Shown one piece after another: positions 7,607 to 15,198 of a stretch of DNA of 41,348 nucleotides. Positions within the stretch are counted from its first letter, which is position 1. Each line of letters opens with the position of its first letter. The position numbers and the translations under genes were made by a program. The notes beneath the pieces are model-generated. The model saw only the letters and a program-made list of their open reading frames with translations. It did no database searches and was not told the DNA's origin. The stretch spans positions 1 to 41,348 of the forward strand of contig JACTMU010000063.1 in NCBI GenBank assembly GCA_014584465.1. The letters run 5' to 3'. The stretch comes from Pseudomonadota bacterium (GTDB lineage: Bacteria > Bdellovibrionota > Bdellovibrionia > Bdellovibrionales > JACTMU01).

Positions 7607-8521
7607 ATGCATAAAGTTTTTCTACCTGAAACCATTTTCTCTGATCGCATAACATTAAAGAAGCACAAAGTAGAGATTGCTGAGCTCATGTTTCAGTTCG
7701 TCGACAAAGATCGTGAGAGACTCCGTGAGTTTCTTCCTTGGGTTGGCCATACAAAAACAGTTCAAGATGAGATCGACTACATCAAGATGACCCATAGAAA
7801 ATGGGACACCTTTGAACTTTTTGACTTTGGGATCTATCGAAATGATGACGCCCAGTACATGGGCAATGCCGGGATTCACACTGTAGCATGGGACCATGAC
7901 CGCTGTGAAATTGGCTACTGGATTCTTGGAGACTATGAAGGCAAGGGCTACATGTCAGAAGCCGTTTTGGCACTCGAACAAGTTTGTTTTGACCTAGGCT
8001 TCAATCGCATAGAGATTCGATGCTCGTCACGAAATCGCCGATCCGCAAAAGTCCCCATTCGATGTGGATACAGACTTGAGGCATCTCTGACTCAGGATTC
8101 AATTGAACTTGGCAGCTATAGAGACACTCTTATCTTTGGCAAAATTAAGGGCATGAGTGCCTCAAAGAAGGTCCCAATGGTTGCTCTCGATTTTGTTTTT
8201 CTTTTTACTCCAGACGTTAACGCCAGCAGAGATTGGTATGAAAAAGTATTGGCAATTAAACCCGTAATCGAAATGGAGAACTACTTTGAGTTTCGACCTG
8301 GAGGACTTTGCGGCCTCTGCCTCCATCCCGCAGACAAAAAATCTCCACAAACGACAGGTGGTTCCGTTGGATACTGGCGAGTCCTCAATTTTAGAGACGC
8401 TGTGGCGCACTTTGAGAAACATGGCGCCAAAGTGTACCGTGGGCCGATTGACCTAGGCAACGGCCAGAGCATTTGTCAGATGCTTGACCCTATCGGCAAT
8501 GTCATCGGATTTGTGGGTTGA
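7607..8521 (+). CDS. RimL-type GNAT acetyltransferase fused to a VOC domain
   Basis: Residues 1-183 form a RimJ/RimL-like N-acetyltransferase: LFDFGIYRNDDAQYMGNAGIH, then EIGYWILGDYEGKGYMSEAV (acetyl-CoA loop region) and a short NRRSAKVPIRCGY near the usual N-x-x-S-x-x-v-x-x-k-x-G-F motif. Residues about 190-304 form one glyoxalase/bleomycin-resistance-type (VOC) domain: DFVFLFTPDVNASRDWYEKVL, EFRPGGLCGLCLH, ending DPIGNVIGFVG. VOC proteins bind metals, antibiotics or small substrates. The junction has an in-frame ATG (MSASKK) with only a weak ribosome site, so this is read as one 304-residue protein. AGGAG lies about eleven bases before the start. Both halves are common in resistance or modification of small molecules. 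Confidence 0.8.
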   Translation: MHKVFLPETIFSDRITLKKHKVEIAELMFQFVDKDRERLREFLPWVGHTKTVQDEIDYIKMTHRKWDTFELFDFGIYRNDDAQYMGNAGIHTVAWDHDRCEIGYWILGDYEGKGYMSEAVLALEQVCFDLGFNRIEIRCSSRNRRSAKVPIRCGYRLEASLTQDSIELGSYRDTLIFGKIKGMSASKKVPMVALDFVFLFTPDVNASRDWYEKVLAIKPVIEMENYFEFRPGGLCGLCLHPADKKSPQTTGGSVGYWRVLNFRDAVAHFEKHGAKVYRGPIDLGNGQSICQMLDPIGNVIGFVG

Positions 8522-8537
8522 ACCCACTTGAGTTGAG

Positions 8538-8572
8538 ATGGACCTTATCCACAATTCATAGACAAGGTCCAT
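8538..8572. terminator. Bidirectional inverted repeat between convergent genes
   Basis: ATGGACCTT (8538-8546) and AAGGTCCAT (8564-8572) form a perfect 9-bp stem with a 17-base loop, between two convergent genes. T-runs after the stem are weak, so intrinsic termination is likely but not certain. Confidence 0.45.
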
Positions 8573-8578
8573 GCAACT

Positions 8579-10192
8579 TTACTCTACTGACTGCGGATTT
8601 CGCATGATCAATATTGCTGCCATGAGCTTAGGCAAGTAATCCCTATCGCCTTCATACCCATTTCGGATCAGTGTCCAGGCGTCTCTTGAATCAAGAGCAT
8701 CTATCCCTTTTTGGACGGCACCTTCACCCATGTTGTAGGCAAGGACTGAGAGATGCCAATCTTTGAACCTAAGGTGATTTGATTGCAAGTATCGCATGGC
8801 TGCGTCGGTTATCCGCAGTACATCGAGGCGTTCATCCTTTTGACTGTCCACACGAAGACCGTAGTTACGAGCCGTTGCAGGAACGAACTGCCAAAGTCCG
8901 GCCCCCTTCATCGCAGTTTTGCTCTGCTCTTCACTTAGATTTTGATAGCCAGACTCGATGATAGGGACCGCCATGATTGCTTCTGGCATGTCATACTTTT
9001 GCAAGTAATTCCCAATGACCGCCTTGTAGTTCTCCATTCGTGCAAGAGAGTGTTTCATAAACTCACGCCCCTCTGGAGTCCCTATGTACCGGTTGAGTTG
9101 CTTGACCACGAGGTCATTGACCACGACCGGGAAGTCATCTGCACCTTTCACTCGAGCTGCCATCGCCTGTGCCTGAGCTAGGCTAACTCTTCTGTCTTGA
9201 ACCAAGCCGTTGGATGCAAAGGCACTGACACCCATAACGGCTGCAAGCAGAAGTCCGACCGCAACGCTGACCGACCTTCCAATTCTCGTTGATGATTTTG
9301 ATAACATTCTTTCTACCCTCCTCTTGAGTAAATTACGTTCAACCAAAAACGTGAGACCTGTCGCGCATACAGGCACATGCTTCTGATCAAACGCGCTTTG
9401 AGCCACCTCAACGAGGCAGCGGACGTATGCCTGAGACTCGACTTTATTTTGGTCGACCAGCGTCTCATCACAGGCAAATTCTTGAATCTCCGAGATCCAT
9501 CGATTCCATAAATGAATCAGAGGATTGATGATACAAAGTAGTCTCAATCCCCACATGACATACACCCACTTTGTATCACCGTGTCTGTGATGTTGAATTT
9601 CATGGGCAATGGCAATTTTGAAGTCCTCACGTCTGTTCAAAAATGACGACGGCACAACAATGTTGGCTTGACCCGGAACCCAATAAGAAAATGGCACAGA
9701 GATGGTGTCGCTTACAAGGACACGAGCCGAGCCAATCTTTCTCACCGAAAAGGAGTCGCGCTTTATCTTGAACAACGACCATAAGTCTCGTCCTATAAAA
9801 AAACCACCGAAAATCAAGAGTATGAAACTCAATAGCGCCCAAGTAACAGCCACCTGATCAGCTTGAAGAGTGGATGTTCCCATTGGGGTTGGTAGACTCA
9901 AATACCCACCTTTATCTGGAGCAGAGTAATCTTGTCCAAAACTCTTAATTGATTGAGCCGACCAAACTTTCGCGGGCGGCGAGAAGAACTCCTTCTTTGG
10001 GATTAGCGGTTGTATGAGTGTTAGCCCCAAAATAAGCGTCATCACGGTGTAATGAAGTTCTAATTCCACTTTAGAGCCAAGACGAAGATTGGATTTTTTA
10101 ATAAGAAATGAAAAAAGACCTAACCCCATCACTGCAATCAGAATCAAAAGGTTCAGATTCACATAAGTTGAAAGAACTTGTGCCAAGCTCAT
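8579..10192 (-). CDS. BlaR1/MecR1-like M56 metalloprotease fused to lytic transglycosylase
   Basis: Membrane spans lie at about residues 12-31, 48-65, 113-133 and 307-327. The M56 zinc protease motif HEIQHHRHGD is at 197-206, with the downstream EIQEFACDE at 235-243, as in BlaR1/MecR1. After the last span, where BlaR1 has its penicillin-binding sensor, there is an SLT/MltD-type lytic transglycosylase (about 370-537): VPIIES with the catalytic Glu413, GAGLWQFVPATARNYGL at 430-446, and AYNMGEGAV at 485-493. The outward-facing domain would bind or cut peptidoglycan, while the cytoplasmic protease loop could cleave the repressor encoded just upstream. The ATGA overlap (10189-10192) with the BlaI gene shows co-translation. 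The architecture suggests a cell-wall damage sensor. Whether the transglycosylase is enzymatically active or a pure sensor is unknown. Confidence 0.88.
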   Translation of the reverse strand: MSLAQVLSTYVNLNLLILIAVMGLGLFSFLIKKSNLRLGSKVELELHYTVMTLILGLTLIQPLIPKKEFFSPPAKVWSAQSIKSFGQDYSAPDKGGYLSLPTPMGTSTLQADQVAVTWALLSFILLIFGGFFIGRDLWSLFKIKRDSFSVRKIGSARVLVSDTISVPFSYWVPGQANIVVPSSFLNRREDFKIAIAHEIQHHRHGDTKWVYVMWGLRLLCIINPLIHLWNRWISEIQEFACDETLVDQNKVESQAYVRCLVEVAQSAFDQKHVPVCATGLTFLVERNLLKRRVERMLSKSSTRIGRSVSVAVGLLLAAVMGVSAFASNGLVQDRRVSLAQAQAMAARVKGADDFPVVVNDLVVKQLNRYIGTPEGREFMKHSLARMENYKAVIGNYLQKYDMPEAIMAVPIIESGYQNLSEEQSKTAMKGAGLWQFVPATARNYGLRVDSQKDERLDVLRITDAAMRYLQSNHLRFKDWHLSVLAYNMGEGAVQKGIDALDSRDAWTLIRNGYEGDRDYLPKLMAAILIMRNPQSVE

Positions 10193-10590
10193 TTGCGACC
10201 TCCCGCTTGGTCGATCAAGTTCTTGAGTTCTTTCAGATCATTTTCATTCAATTTGACCGTATCAAGGAGTTGGCGAACCAGGGCCATGGGAGTGCCATCA
10301 AACACACGGTCCACGACATGTTGAACCGTTCTCGCTTCGTAGTCTGATTTCTTAACTCGTGGGATGTAGATATGACCGCGGCCCTCTTTACGAGCAATCA
10401 AAACTCCCTTTTGTTCCAGGATCCGAAGTATGGTTGAAACCGAGGTGTAGGCCAGCTCCCTCTCTTTTGGGAGTTGTTGAAGGACGTCAGATACGGATCC
10501 CTCCCCCAATCGCCAAAGAATGGTCATCAGCTCAAGCTCTGTTTCAGTTAGCAGTTTGCCTTCGAAACCTTTAGCTTTCTTTTTTTTCAT
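10189..10590 (-). CDS. BlaI/MecI/CopY-family transcriptional repressor
   Basis: A 133-residue winged-helix repressor: LTETELELMTILWRLGEGSVSDVLQQL and AYTSVSTILRILEQKGVL give the typical MecI/BlaI helix-turn-helix, followed by the wing (RKEGRGHIYIPRV) and a C-terminal dimerisation helix region. In known systems the dimer binds dyads in its own promoter and is cut by the BlaR1/MecR1 protease on antibiotic stress. Here it heads a two-gene operon, overlapping the M56 protease by four bases. A 38-bp palindrome lies 24 bp upstream of its start codon, the expected place for autoregulation. A G-rich Shine-Dalgarno site precedes ATG 10590. Confidence 0.92.
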   Translation of the reverse strand: MKKKKAKGFEGKLLTETELELMTILWRLGEGSVSDVLQQLPKERELAYTSVSTILRILEQKGVLIARKEGRGHIYIPRVKKSDYEARTVQHVVDRVFDGTPMALVRQLLDTVKLNENDLKELKNLIDQAGGRK

Positions 10591-10613
10591 TGATCCCCCA
10601 TCTTCAAAAGATT

Positions 10614-10651
10614 AACTAAGAATTTAGTTGTTAACAACTAAATTCTTAGTT
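10614..10651. promoter_or_regulatory. Perfect 38-bp palindrome, predicted BlaI operator
   Basis: Each half contains its own dyad AACTAAGAATTTAGTT (10614-10629) or its mirror AACTAAATTCTTAGTT (10636-10651), joined by GTTAAC at the centre. Two dimer sites side by side is the arrangement expected for BlaI/MecI repressors. On the minus strand TTGTTA inside the palindrome and TAATCT 17 bp later form a candidate promoter, so repressor binding would block it. Confidence 0.8.
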
Positions 10652-10920
10652 GTATTATGCGTCATGAGATTTTTATCACATGATCCTATGCTTATCCAAT
10701 TGACTCAACTCAACGTTGGTGAATTGCACACAAATGCCACTTCAAATGCAACACCCAGAATGCAGTACGCTTTTGGTCGCTATGATATTGCCGCGCGCCA
10801 AACGATCTGCAGTGTATGCTCCACGTAAGACCGTTGAGTTTGATTCTTGACCAAGAATGGGTGCCTACGTAAGTATGGTGTTGGTGCATTCATCTGATGG
10901 TGAAGATGATCTTTCATGCC

Positions 10921-10963
10921 TAGTGCCTGACGCGAAACCTGCTTTCGAGCCAGGCACCACTTA
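10921..10963. repeat. REP-like hairpin element, most complete copy
   Basis: Outer arms GTGCCTG (10923-10929) and CAGGCAC (10951-10957) enclose inner arms CGAAA (10933-10937) and TTTCG (10943-10947) around the loop CCTGC. Partial copies occur at 3526, 7211, 26840 and 31679, and related GGCACCTG strings at the ends of the duplicated blocks. This copy lies 20 bp before the start of the next gene. Confidence 0.7.
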
Positions 10964-10982
10964 GGCAGATTGGTAGTTTGAT

Positions 10983-11720
10983 GTGAATTTGATCTATGAG
11001 GAAAAAAGTAGCTCTGAAGTTCTGGCAGACCCTGTTCTGTTAGAAGAACTGGTGCAACTTTTGACAAAAAGTTGGAATGATCCCCGGACGCTTTTAACTA
11101 AAGATCTAGCTCAGGTGGAACGGGTTCTGTTGGCAAAGGACACCGATGGAAGGATCTTGGGATTTGTCACATGGATTCTACATAAGCTTGAACCTCCCTA
11201 TTTGGAAGCTGCCTATTTTGGATTGGGCTCAGTGCTCAATGAGTTTCAGAGAAGAGGTATTGGTACTATTTTGACCTTCCATGGCTTTAGAAGAGCCCAG
11301 ATTGAGTTAACGGAAAAATATGGTGACCGCCCCGACTCGTTTTTTCTTTGGAGCACGACCATCTCACCTCTTTCACATTTTGGTCTTTACAGTTACCTTT
11401 CAAGCCATTTTGTGCCAGGACCAGATGGTGCTTACAACAAGAAATGGGAAAGGGTGCTTCCTCAACTGAAGGCGTTTTTGAATGTAAAGAAGGATCATGA
11501 GGACCGGCAACACCCTTTTGTCCTGCGCAGCCATGCTCACGCTAGGTTTCTTGAAGATCAGTGGCCAAGTCTCAATCGTGCCCGAGAGTTAGGGAAGCTT
11601 CCGATGTATGATGAAATGAATTTGATTCATGAAAAAGGTGATCTGATCATCATTGCCTTTGAACCCACTCTGGCTGAGATCGACCAAGTTCTAAGCAAGT
11701 TTTCTGAGCAAGCCAATTAA
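10983..11720 (+). CDS. GNAT-like acyltransferase
   Basis: A 245-residue protein with GNAT features in the first half: GRILGFVTWIL (strand beta4), then VLNEFQRRGIGTILTFHGFRRAQ, the acetyl-CoA-binding R/Q-x-x-G-x-G/A loop and helix. The second half (about 130-245) is less typical and may set substrate choice. A GTG start at 10983 is forced by an upstream in-frame stop; the ribosome site is weak. A REP-like hairpin directly precedes it. Its stop overlaps the stop of the convergent gene by four bases. Substrate unknown. Confidence 0.65.
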   Translation: MNLIYEEKSSSEVLADPVLLEELVQLLTKSWNDPRTLLTKDLAQVERVLLAKDTDGRILGFVTWILHKLEPPYLEAAYFGLGSVLNEFQRRGIGTILTFHGFRRAQIELTEKYGDRPDSFFLWSTTISPLSHFGLYSYLSSHFVPGPDGAYNKKWERVLPQLKAFLNVKKDHEDRQHPFVLRSHAHARFLEDQWPSLNRARELGKLPMYDEMNLIHEKGDLIIIAFEPTLAEIDQVLSKFSEQAN

Positions 11721-12790
11721 ACGAAACCAAGATCAATGTAGGTCGAAATACCTTTAGGACAGAGATAGGGCTCTCGCTTGTGCCTACCATAACTCATAAG
11801 CGTCAGGTTGGTTTTGTATCCAAGACCAGTAAGGTTAAGAGATGGTGCATTCCCCCCTAAGCCATCTGCGATAGCTGTAACGCCAAGACATCCCATCTTC
11901 CAAGCTGTGTAACTGATGATCTCCTCAAAATCGGAAACGGCATTTGACATATTTACAAATACCACCTCAGCGGTCTTGATCGGTGCATTTGCTGGAGGAA
12001 ACTCATGAGCTTTCGAAAAAGATCGGCATGTATTCCACGCTTGCCTGATGATTTTAAACTGAATTGGCATCCACGCAAACCCCACCCGCCGAAAGGCCGA
12101 CTGCTCCCAAAGAGCAAAGGCGATTTTCCCAGGCTCAGAAGTGCTTTGATAAAAACGTATGTTGGGATGATCTGAGATAAAGTTGGTAAGATCCTCGCTG
12201 ACCATGGCAAGCCCCAAAAACCTTGTTCTCAGGGACTCGCACAGTTGTTCTAGAGCCACCACCGAGGGACGAAACCGAGTGTAGCTGGGATTTTTTGGAA
12301 ACGTTGGCCTGCGCAAAAGAAGTGATGTTTTGACGGAGTATTTGAGGACCGGCCTAAAAACTCCGTCCATGGGCAAAGTAAGTTTAAATGCGGGTTCGTT
12401 GTTGGATACAATAATTCCAAAGCCATAATAGACTCCGCTTTCATCCAATGCGCTTCCAACTTGATCTAGAAGTCGTTTTGCAATACCTCGATTTTGAAAA
12501 TCTCTAGTGATTCGAAGATCTCCTCCATAGGACATCAACTTTGGGTGTAATGAATTTCCTTCCCAAACCATGCGTTTTTCTACTCTGCTGTGCACGAAAC
12601 CTACCACACGATTCTTAAAGAGCGCAACAAAGTTGAGCGCCTTTGTATGAAAGGAAGAATAGGAATTTTCCAAAGTGTTCGGACGGGACACAACGATCGG
12701 CAGTGTTGTGCTGAAAGGCACCGTCGCCAAAAGATTCTGCACTTGAGGCCAATGTTCTTTACTCTCTAAAGGTCTAATCTCAACGTCCAT
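11717..12790 (-). CDS. GNAT acetyltransferase with second C-terminal domain
   Basis: The N-terminal half (residues 1-150) is a GNAT domain: FVALFKNRVVGFVHSRVEKR, then GGDLRITRDFQNRGIAKRLLDQV with the acetyl-CoA loop RNRGIA-like. The C-terminal half (about 160-357) has no signature I recognise but may be a degenerate second GNAT lobe, as in two-domain acetyltransferases. AGAGGA precedes ATG 12790. It is transcribed alone, convergent with the neighbouring GNAT-like gene. Substrate unknown. Confidence 0.65.
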   Translation of the reverse strand: MDVEIRPLESKEHWPQVQNLLATVPFSTTLPIVVSRPNTLENSYSSFHTKALNFVALFKNRVVGFVHSRVEKRMVWEGNSLHPKLMSYGGDLRITRDFQNRGIAKRLLDQVGSALDESGVYYGFGIIVSNNEPAFKLTLPMDGVFRPVLKYSVKTSLLLRRPTFPKNPSYTRFRPSVVALEQLCESLRTRFLGLAMVSEDLTNFISDHPNIRFYQSTSEPGKIAFALWEQSAFRRVGFAWMPIQFKIIRQAWNTCRSFSKAHEFPPANAPIKTAEVVFVNMSNAVSDFEEIISYTAWKMGCLGVTAIADGLGGNAPSLNLTGLGYKTNLTLMSYGRHKREPYLCPKGISTYIDLGFV

Positions 12791-12934
12791 TCAATCCTCT
12801 TTTATCCAATTCGCTGGCAGCCGCACCTTACAAAGCAATCCCATAAATTCCAACCCGCCTCAAACGGAACCCTTTAGAAACACTATCAAAATCTAATTCA
12901 AATTGCTACCTTCCCAGGAGCAAGATTCTTATCT

Positions 12935-12960
12935 CCATTTCTAATTTCAGATCTGGGTTA
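12935..12960 (-). repeat. 26-bp repeat, copy 1 (downstream of trypsin gene)
   Basis: On the minus strand it reads TAACCCAGATCTGAAATTAG and continues AAATGG; it differs by one base from 13921-13946. Its first three bases are the stop codon of the trypsin gene. Related GAAATT-GAAATGGGCCA sequence is at 36021-36039. Confidence 0.65.
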
Positions 12961-13799
12961 AAAGGGACTGATCTTACCAGCAAGAACGTCTTTCACCCAA
13001 AGACCCAGTAAGGAGGTACTTGTGATGATGGAAAAATTAATCTCAGAATTGACCTCATCTCCACTCTCTTTGGTCTTATGGAAATTGTTAATTCCAATGA
13101 TCTCGGTGTAAGGAGCCTCACCTACATAAACAGGTCCTCCTGAATCACCTTGGCAAAGCGACTGCTGGACAACCCCATCGTAAGTGGGACCTTGTGCCAC
13201 AAGAGGGGTCAATTCACCCACAGCACCCTCTGCGTACTTTAAACGGGGATCCAATTCTGGCGGAAGTTCCCCCGGTCGCTTGAACTGTTCGCATCCATAA
13301 CCCCCAAAGCGAAACACAATCCCCTTTGTGACTATGCCTGATGATAGCGTGCCAACTGCAACATTCAAAGGGATGTGATCTTCAAGCTCAATGACCGCCA
13401 CATCATGAGCACTCTCTACTCCGGGCACAGACCATCTTTTATGGGTCTCAAGAAAGGCAACCGCCTCTTCCGGCAGATAAACTGATTTTATATCGGCGAT
13501 GACATGGTGGTCGGCATGGACACCATATGAGTAAAAGAATGTTCTGCCAAACACCTTCTGGACACCATCAATGTACCTGAAGAGACAGTGTGCTGCCAGA
13601 AGAATATCTTTTTTGATATCGGGATGGCCGTACAAATCGTGATTGTTTTTCCTCGCTCATCGGGCCCCCTATTGACTTGGATTGTGGCTGGGTACTCTCC
13701 GGGTTCCGCGACTTGGCCGCCTACAAGAGCAAAGCCTAACCCTGGCATCAAAGCTATGGTCCACACGAGCCATTTGAAGAAAAAACTGGGCAATCTCAT
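12958..13799 (-). pseudogene. Secreted trypsin-like serine protease, frameshifted
   Basis: Start at ATG 13799, with GGAGGAATT directly upstream. The first frame encodes a signal peptide (MRLPSFFFKWLVWTIALMPG) and the mature-like N-terminus LVGGQVAEPGEYPATIQV, then TICTA. The match then moves to another frame: DILLAAHC (His), HDVAVIEL (Asp) and LCQGDSGGP (Ser), ending at 12958. The break is at a run of six A on the coding strand (T-run 13609-13614); seven A would restore ISKKDILLAAHC. All catalytic residues are otherwise intact. It could be a recent mutation, a slippage site, or a sequencing error. It lies downstream of the nucleoside-type operon after a 158-bp gap and may be a separate unit. 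Confidence 0.85.
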
Positions 13800-13920
13800 A
13801 ATTCCTCCAAGGCAACGACTGTACAACATCACATTCATCACTTCCACTAAGATTTGTCCATTCTCACCCTTTTGAAACTTTTTCATTTCTGCTTTGGTGG
13901 AGCCTTTCATAGTTTTTGGC

Positions 13921-13946
13921 CCATTTCTAATTTCAAATCTGGGTTA
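13921..13946 (-). repeat. 26-bp repeat, copy 2 (upstream of trypsin gene)
   Basis: It matches 12935-12960 at 25 of 26 bases and sits 11 bp beyond the stop codon of the MFS gene. The two copies bracket the trypsin gene in direct orientation, 986 bp apart. Confidence 0.65.
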
Positions 13947-13956
13947 CAATAATCCC

Positions 13957-15198
13957 TCAAGTGGAGGGGCCACTTGACGATTCTGCACACGAAAATAACG
14001 AAGAACTTACCTCCTTCGGTATCTTTCGGACATACCAAAAGAAGAGAACCATACACACAATTGGTAAAATGCCAAGCACGCTCAATGAGTAAGGTTTTGA
14101 GAAATGGTCCATTCCCAAGCCCACACCAAGATACAATAGGCTGGCCATGGCAGCCTCCATCATGCTTTTCAGGGATATGAACGAAGCACGAATCGATGAA
14201 TCCAGATTTTCATGAATGAAATTGGAGAAGAGAGCGTTTACAGGACCCGGCACCAGAGTTGCCCCAAAGAAAGCAACGATTGCCATCGTGGTTGACCCGA
14301 CAAAGTCGCCGAACATTAAAAGACTCGAAAGAGTAAGTGAAATAAGAATAAGAGCGTGAAGAGAGATCTTACTGCCTATCTTGGGAGCCAGTGAGTAGCC
14401 GAGGCCTGACAAAAATCGACTGACTGTGTAAAGACTCGCAATCCAAGCAGCACTTAGACCAAGTGAACTAAATAGTGCCTGGTTAAACATAAAAAAAGTT
14501 AAAAGCGAACTGTCAAACATCCCCCAGATCAATATCAAATGGAACAGATGTCTCCCTCGCCCGCCTCTGCAGAAGTGCCAAACTCTGTTAAATTGATGGG
14601 TCACACCCTTAGCGCTCCCATTCAACCTCTCCAACCTATTGCAAGGCCGACTTTCAACCAAACCCACCGCGAGCATGAATGCAATCGCCATTGCAACCGT
14701 GTAACTCACATAGACGGACTCCCATGAAACTAACTGCAAGATACCTCCAAGAAACGTTGAGATACCCAGAGCAAAGTATGAAACCGCATAGGACTTTGAA
14801 GAAACCTTAACAAAGTCACTTCCCCTCCCCTCATGCTCCAATTGATCGAAAAGTAAAGCGTCATCCGAACCACTCATGAAGGCCATCGCCAAGCCCTCAG
14901 CTAAAAACAAAAGCAAAAAAAGCTCAAAGCTTTGGCCAACCAGGTATCCTGCCGCCGAAAATACCATAAGCCCAGCTCCAACAAGCAGACTCAATCGACG
15001 ACCAAAACGATCCCCAAACATCCCCGTCGGAATTTCTGCCAGGACAGAGGCCAAAAATAAGACAGCCTGCAGCGTGCCGATTTGCACCCCGGAAATTCCA
15101 TGAGAGGCTAGATATAACATGAAAATTCCTCGTGGAAACACCAAGCTACGAAAAAAACAATAGGCTGGAAATATTATGGCAATATTCCTAATTCTCAT
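13957..15198 (-). CDS. Major facilitator superfamily exporter, last gene of the nucleoside-type operon
   Basis: A 413-residue MFS permease with about twelve hydrophobic segments and the family loop GDRFGRR at residues 62-68, between spans 2 and 3. MFS proteins of this kind are proton-driven efflux pumps. Its ATG overlaps the stop of the upstream CHAT-protease gene (ATGA, 15195-15198), so it is translated with the biosynthetic operon. By context it is the best candidate for export of, and self-resistance to, the operon's product. Transport direction and substrate are inferred, not shown by the sequence. Confidence 0.85.
   Translation of the reverse strand: MRIRNIAIIFPAYCFFRSLVFPRGIFMLYLASHGISGVQIGTLQAVLFLASVLAEIPTGMFGDRFGRRLSLLVGAGLMVFSAAGYLVGQSFELFLLLFLAEGLAMAFMSGSDDALLFDQLEHEGRGSDFVKVSSKSYAVSYFALGISTFLGGILQLVSWESVYVSYTVAMAIAFMLAVGLVESRPCNRLERLNGSAKGVTHQFNRVWHFCRGGRGRHLFHLILIWGMFDSSLLTFFMFNQALFSSLGLSAAWIASLYTVSRFLSGLGYSLAPKIGSKISLHALILISLTLSSLLMFGDFVGSTTMAIVAFFGATLVPGPVNALFSNFIHENLDSSIRASFISLKSMMEAAMASLLYLGVGLGMDHFSKPYSLSVLGILPIVCMVLFFWYVRKIPKEVSSSLFSCAESSSGPST

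Noticed and set aside
10628-10828. Plus-strand frame starting inside the 38-bp palindrome
   Set aside because: No ribosome site, no recognisable family, and it covers the operator/promoter region of the blaI-type gene.
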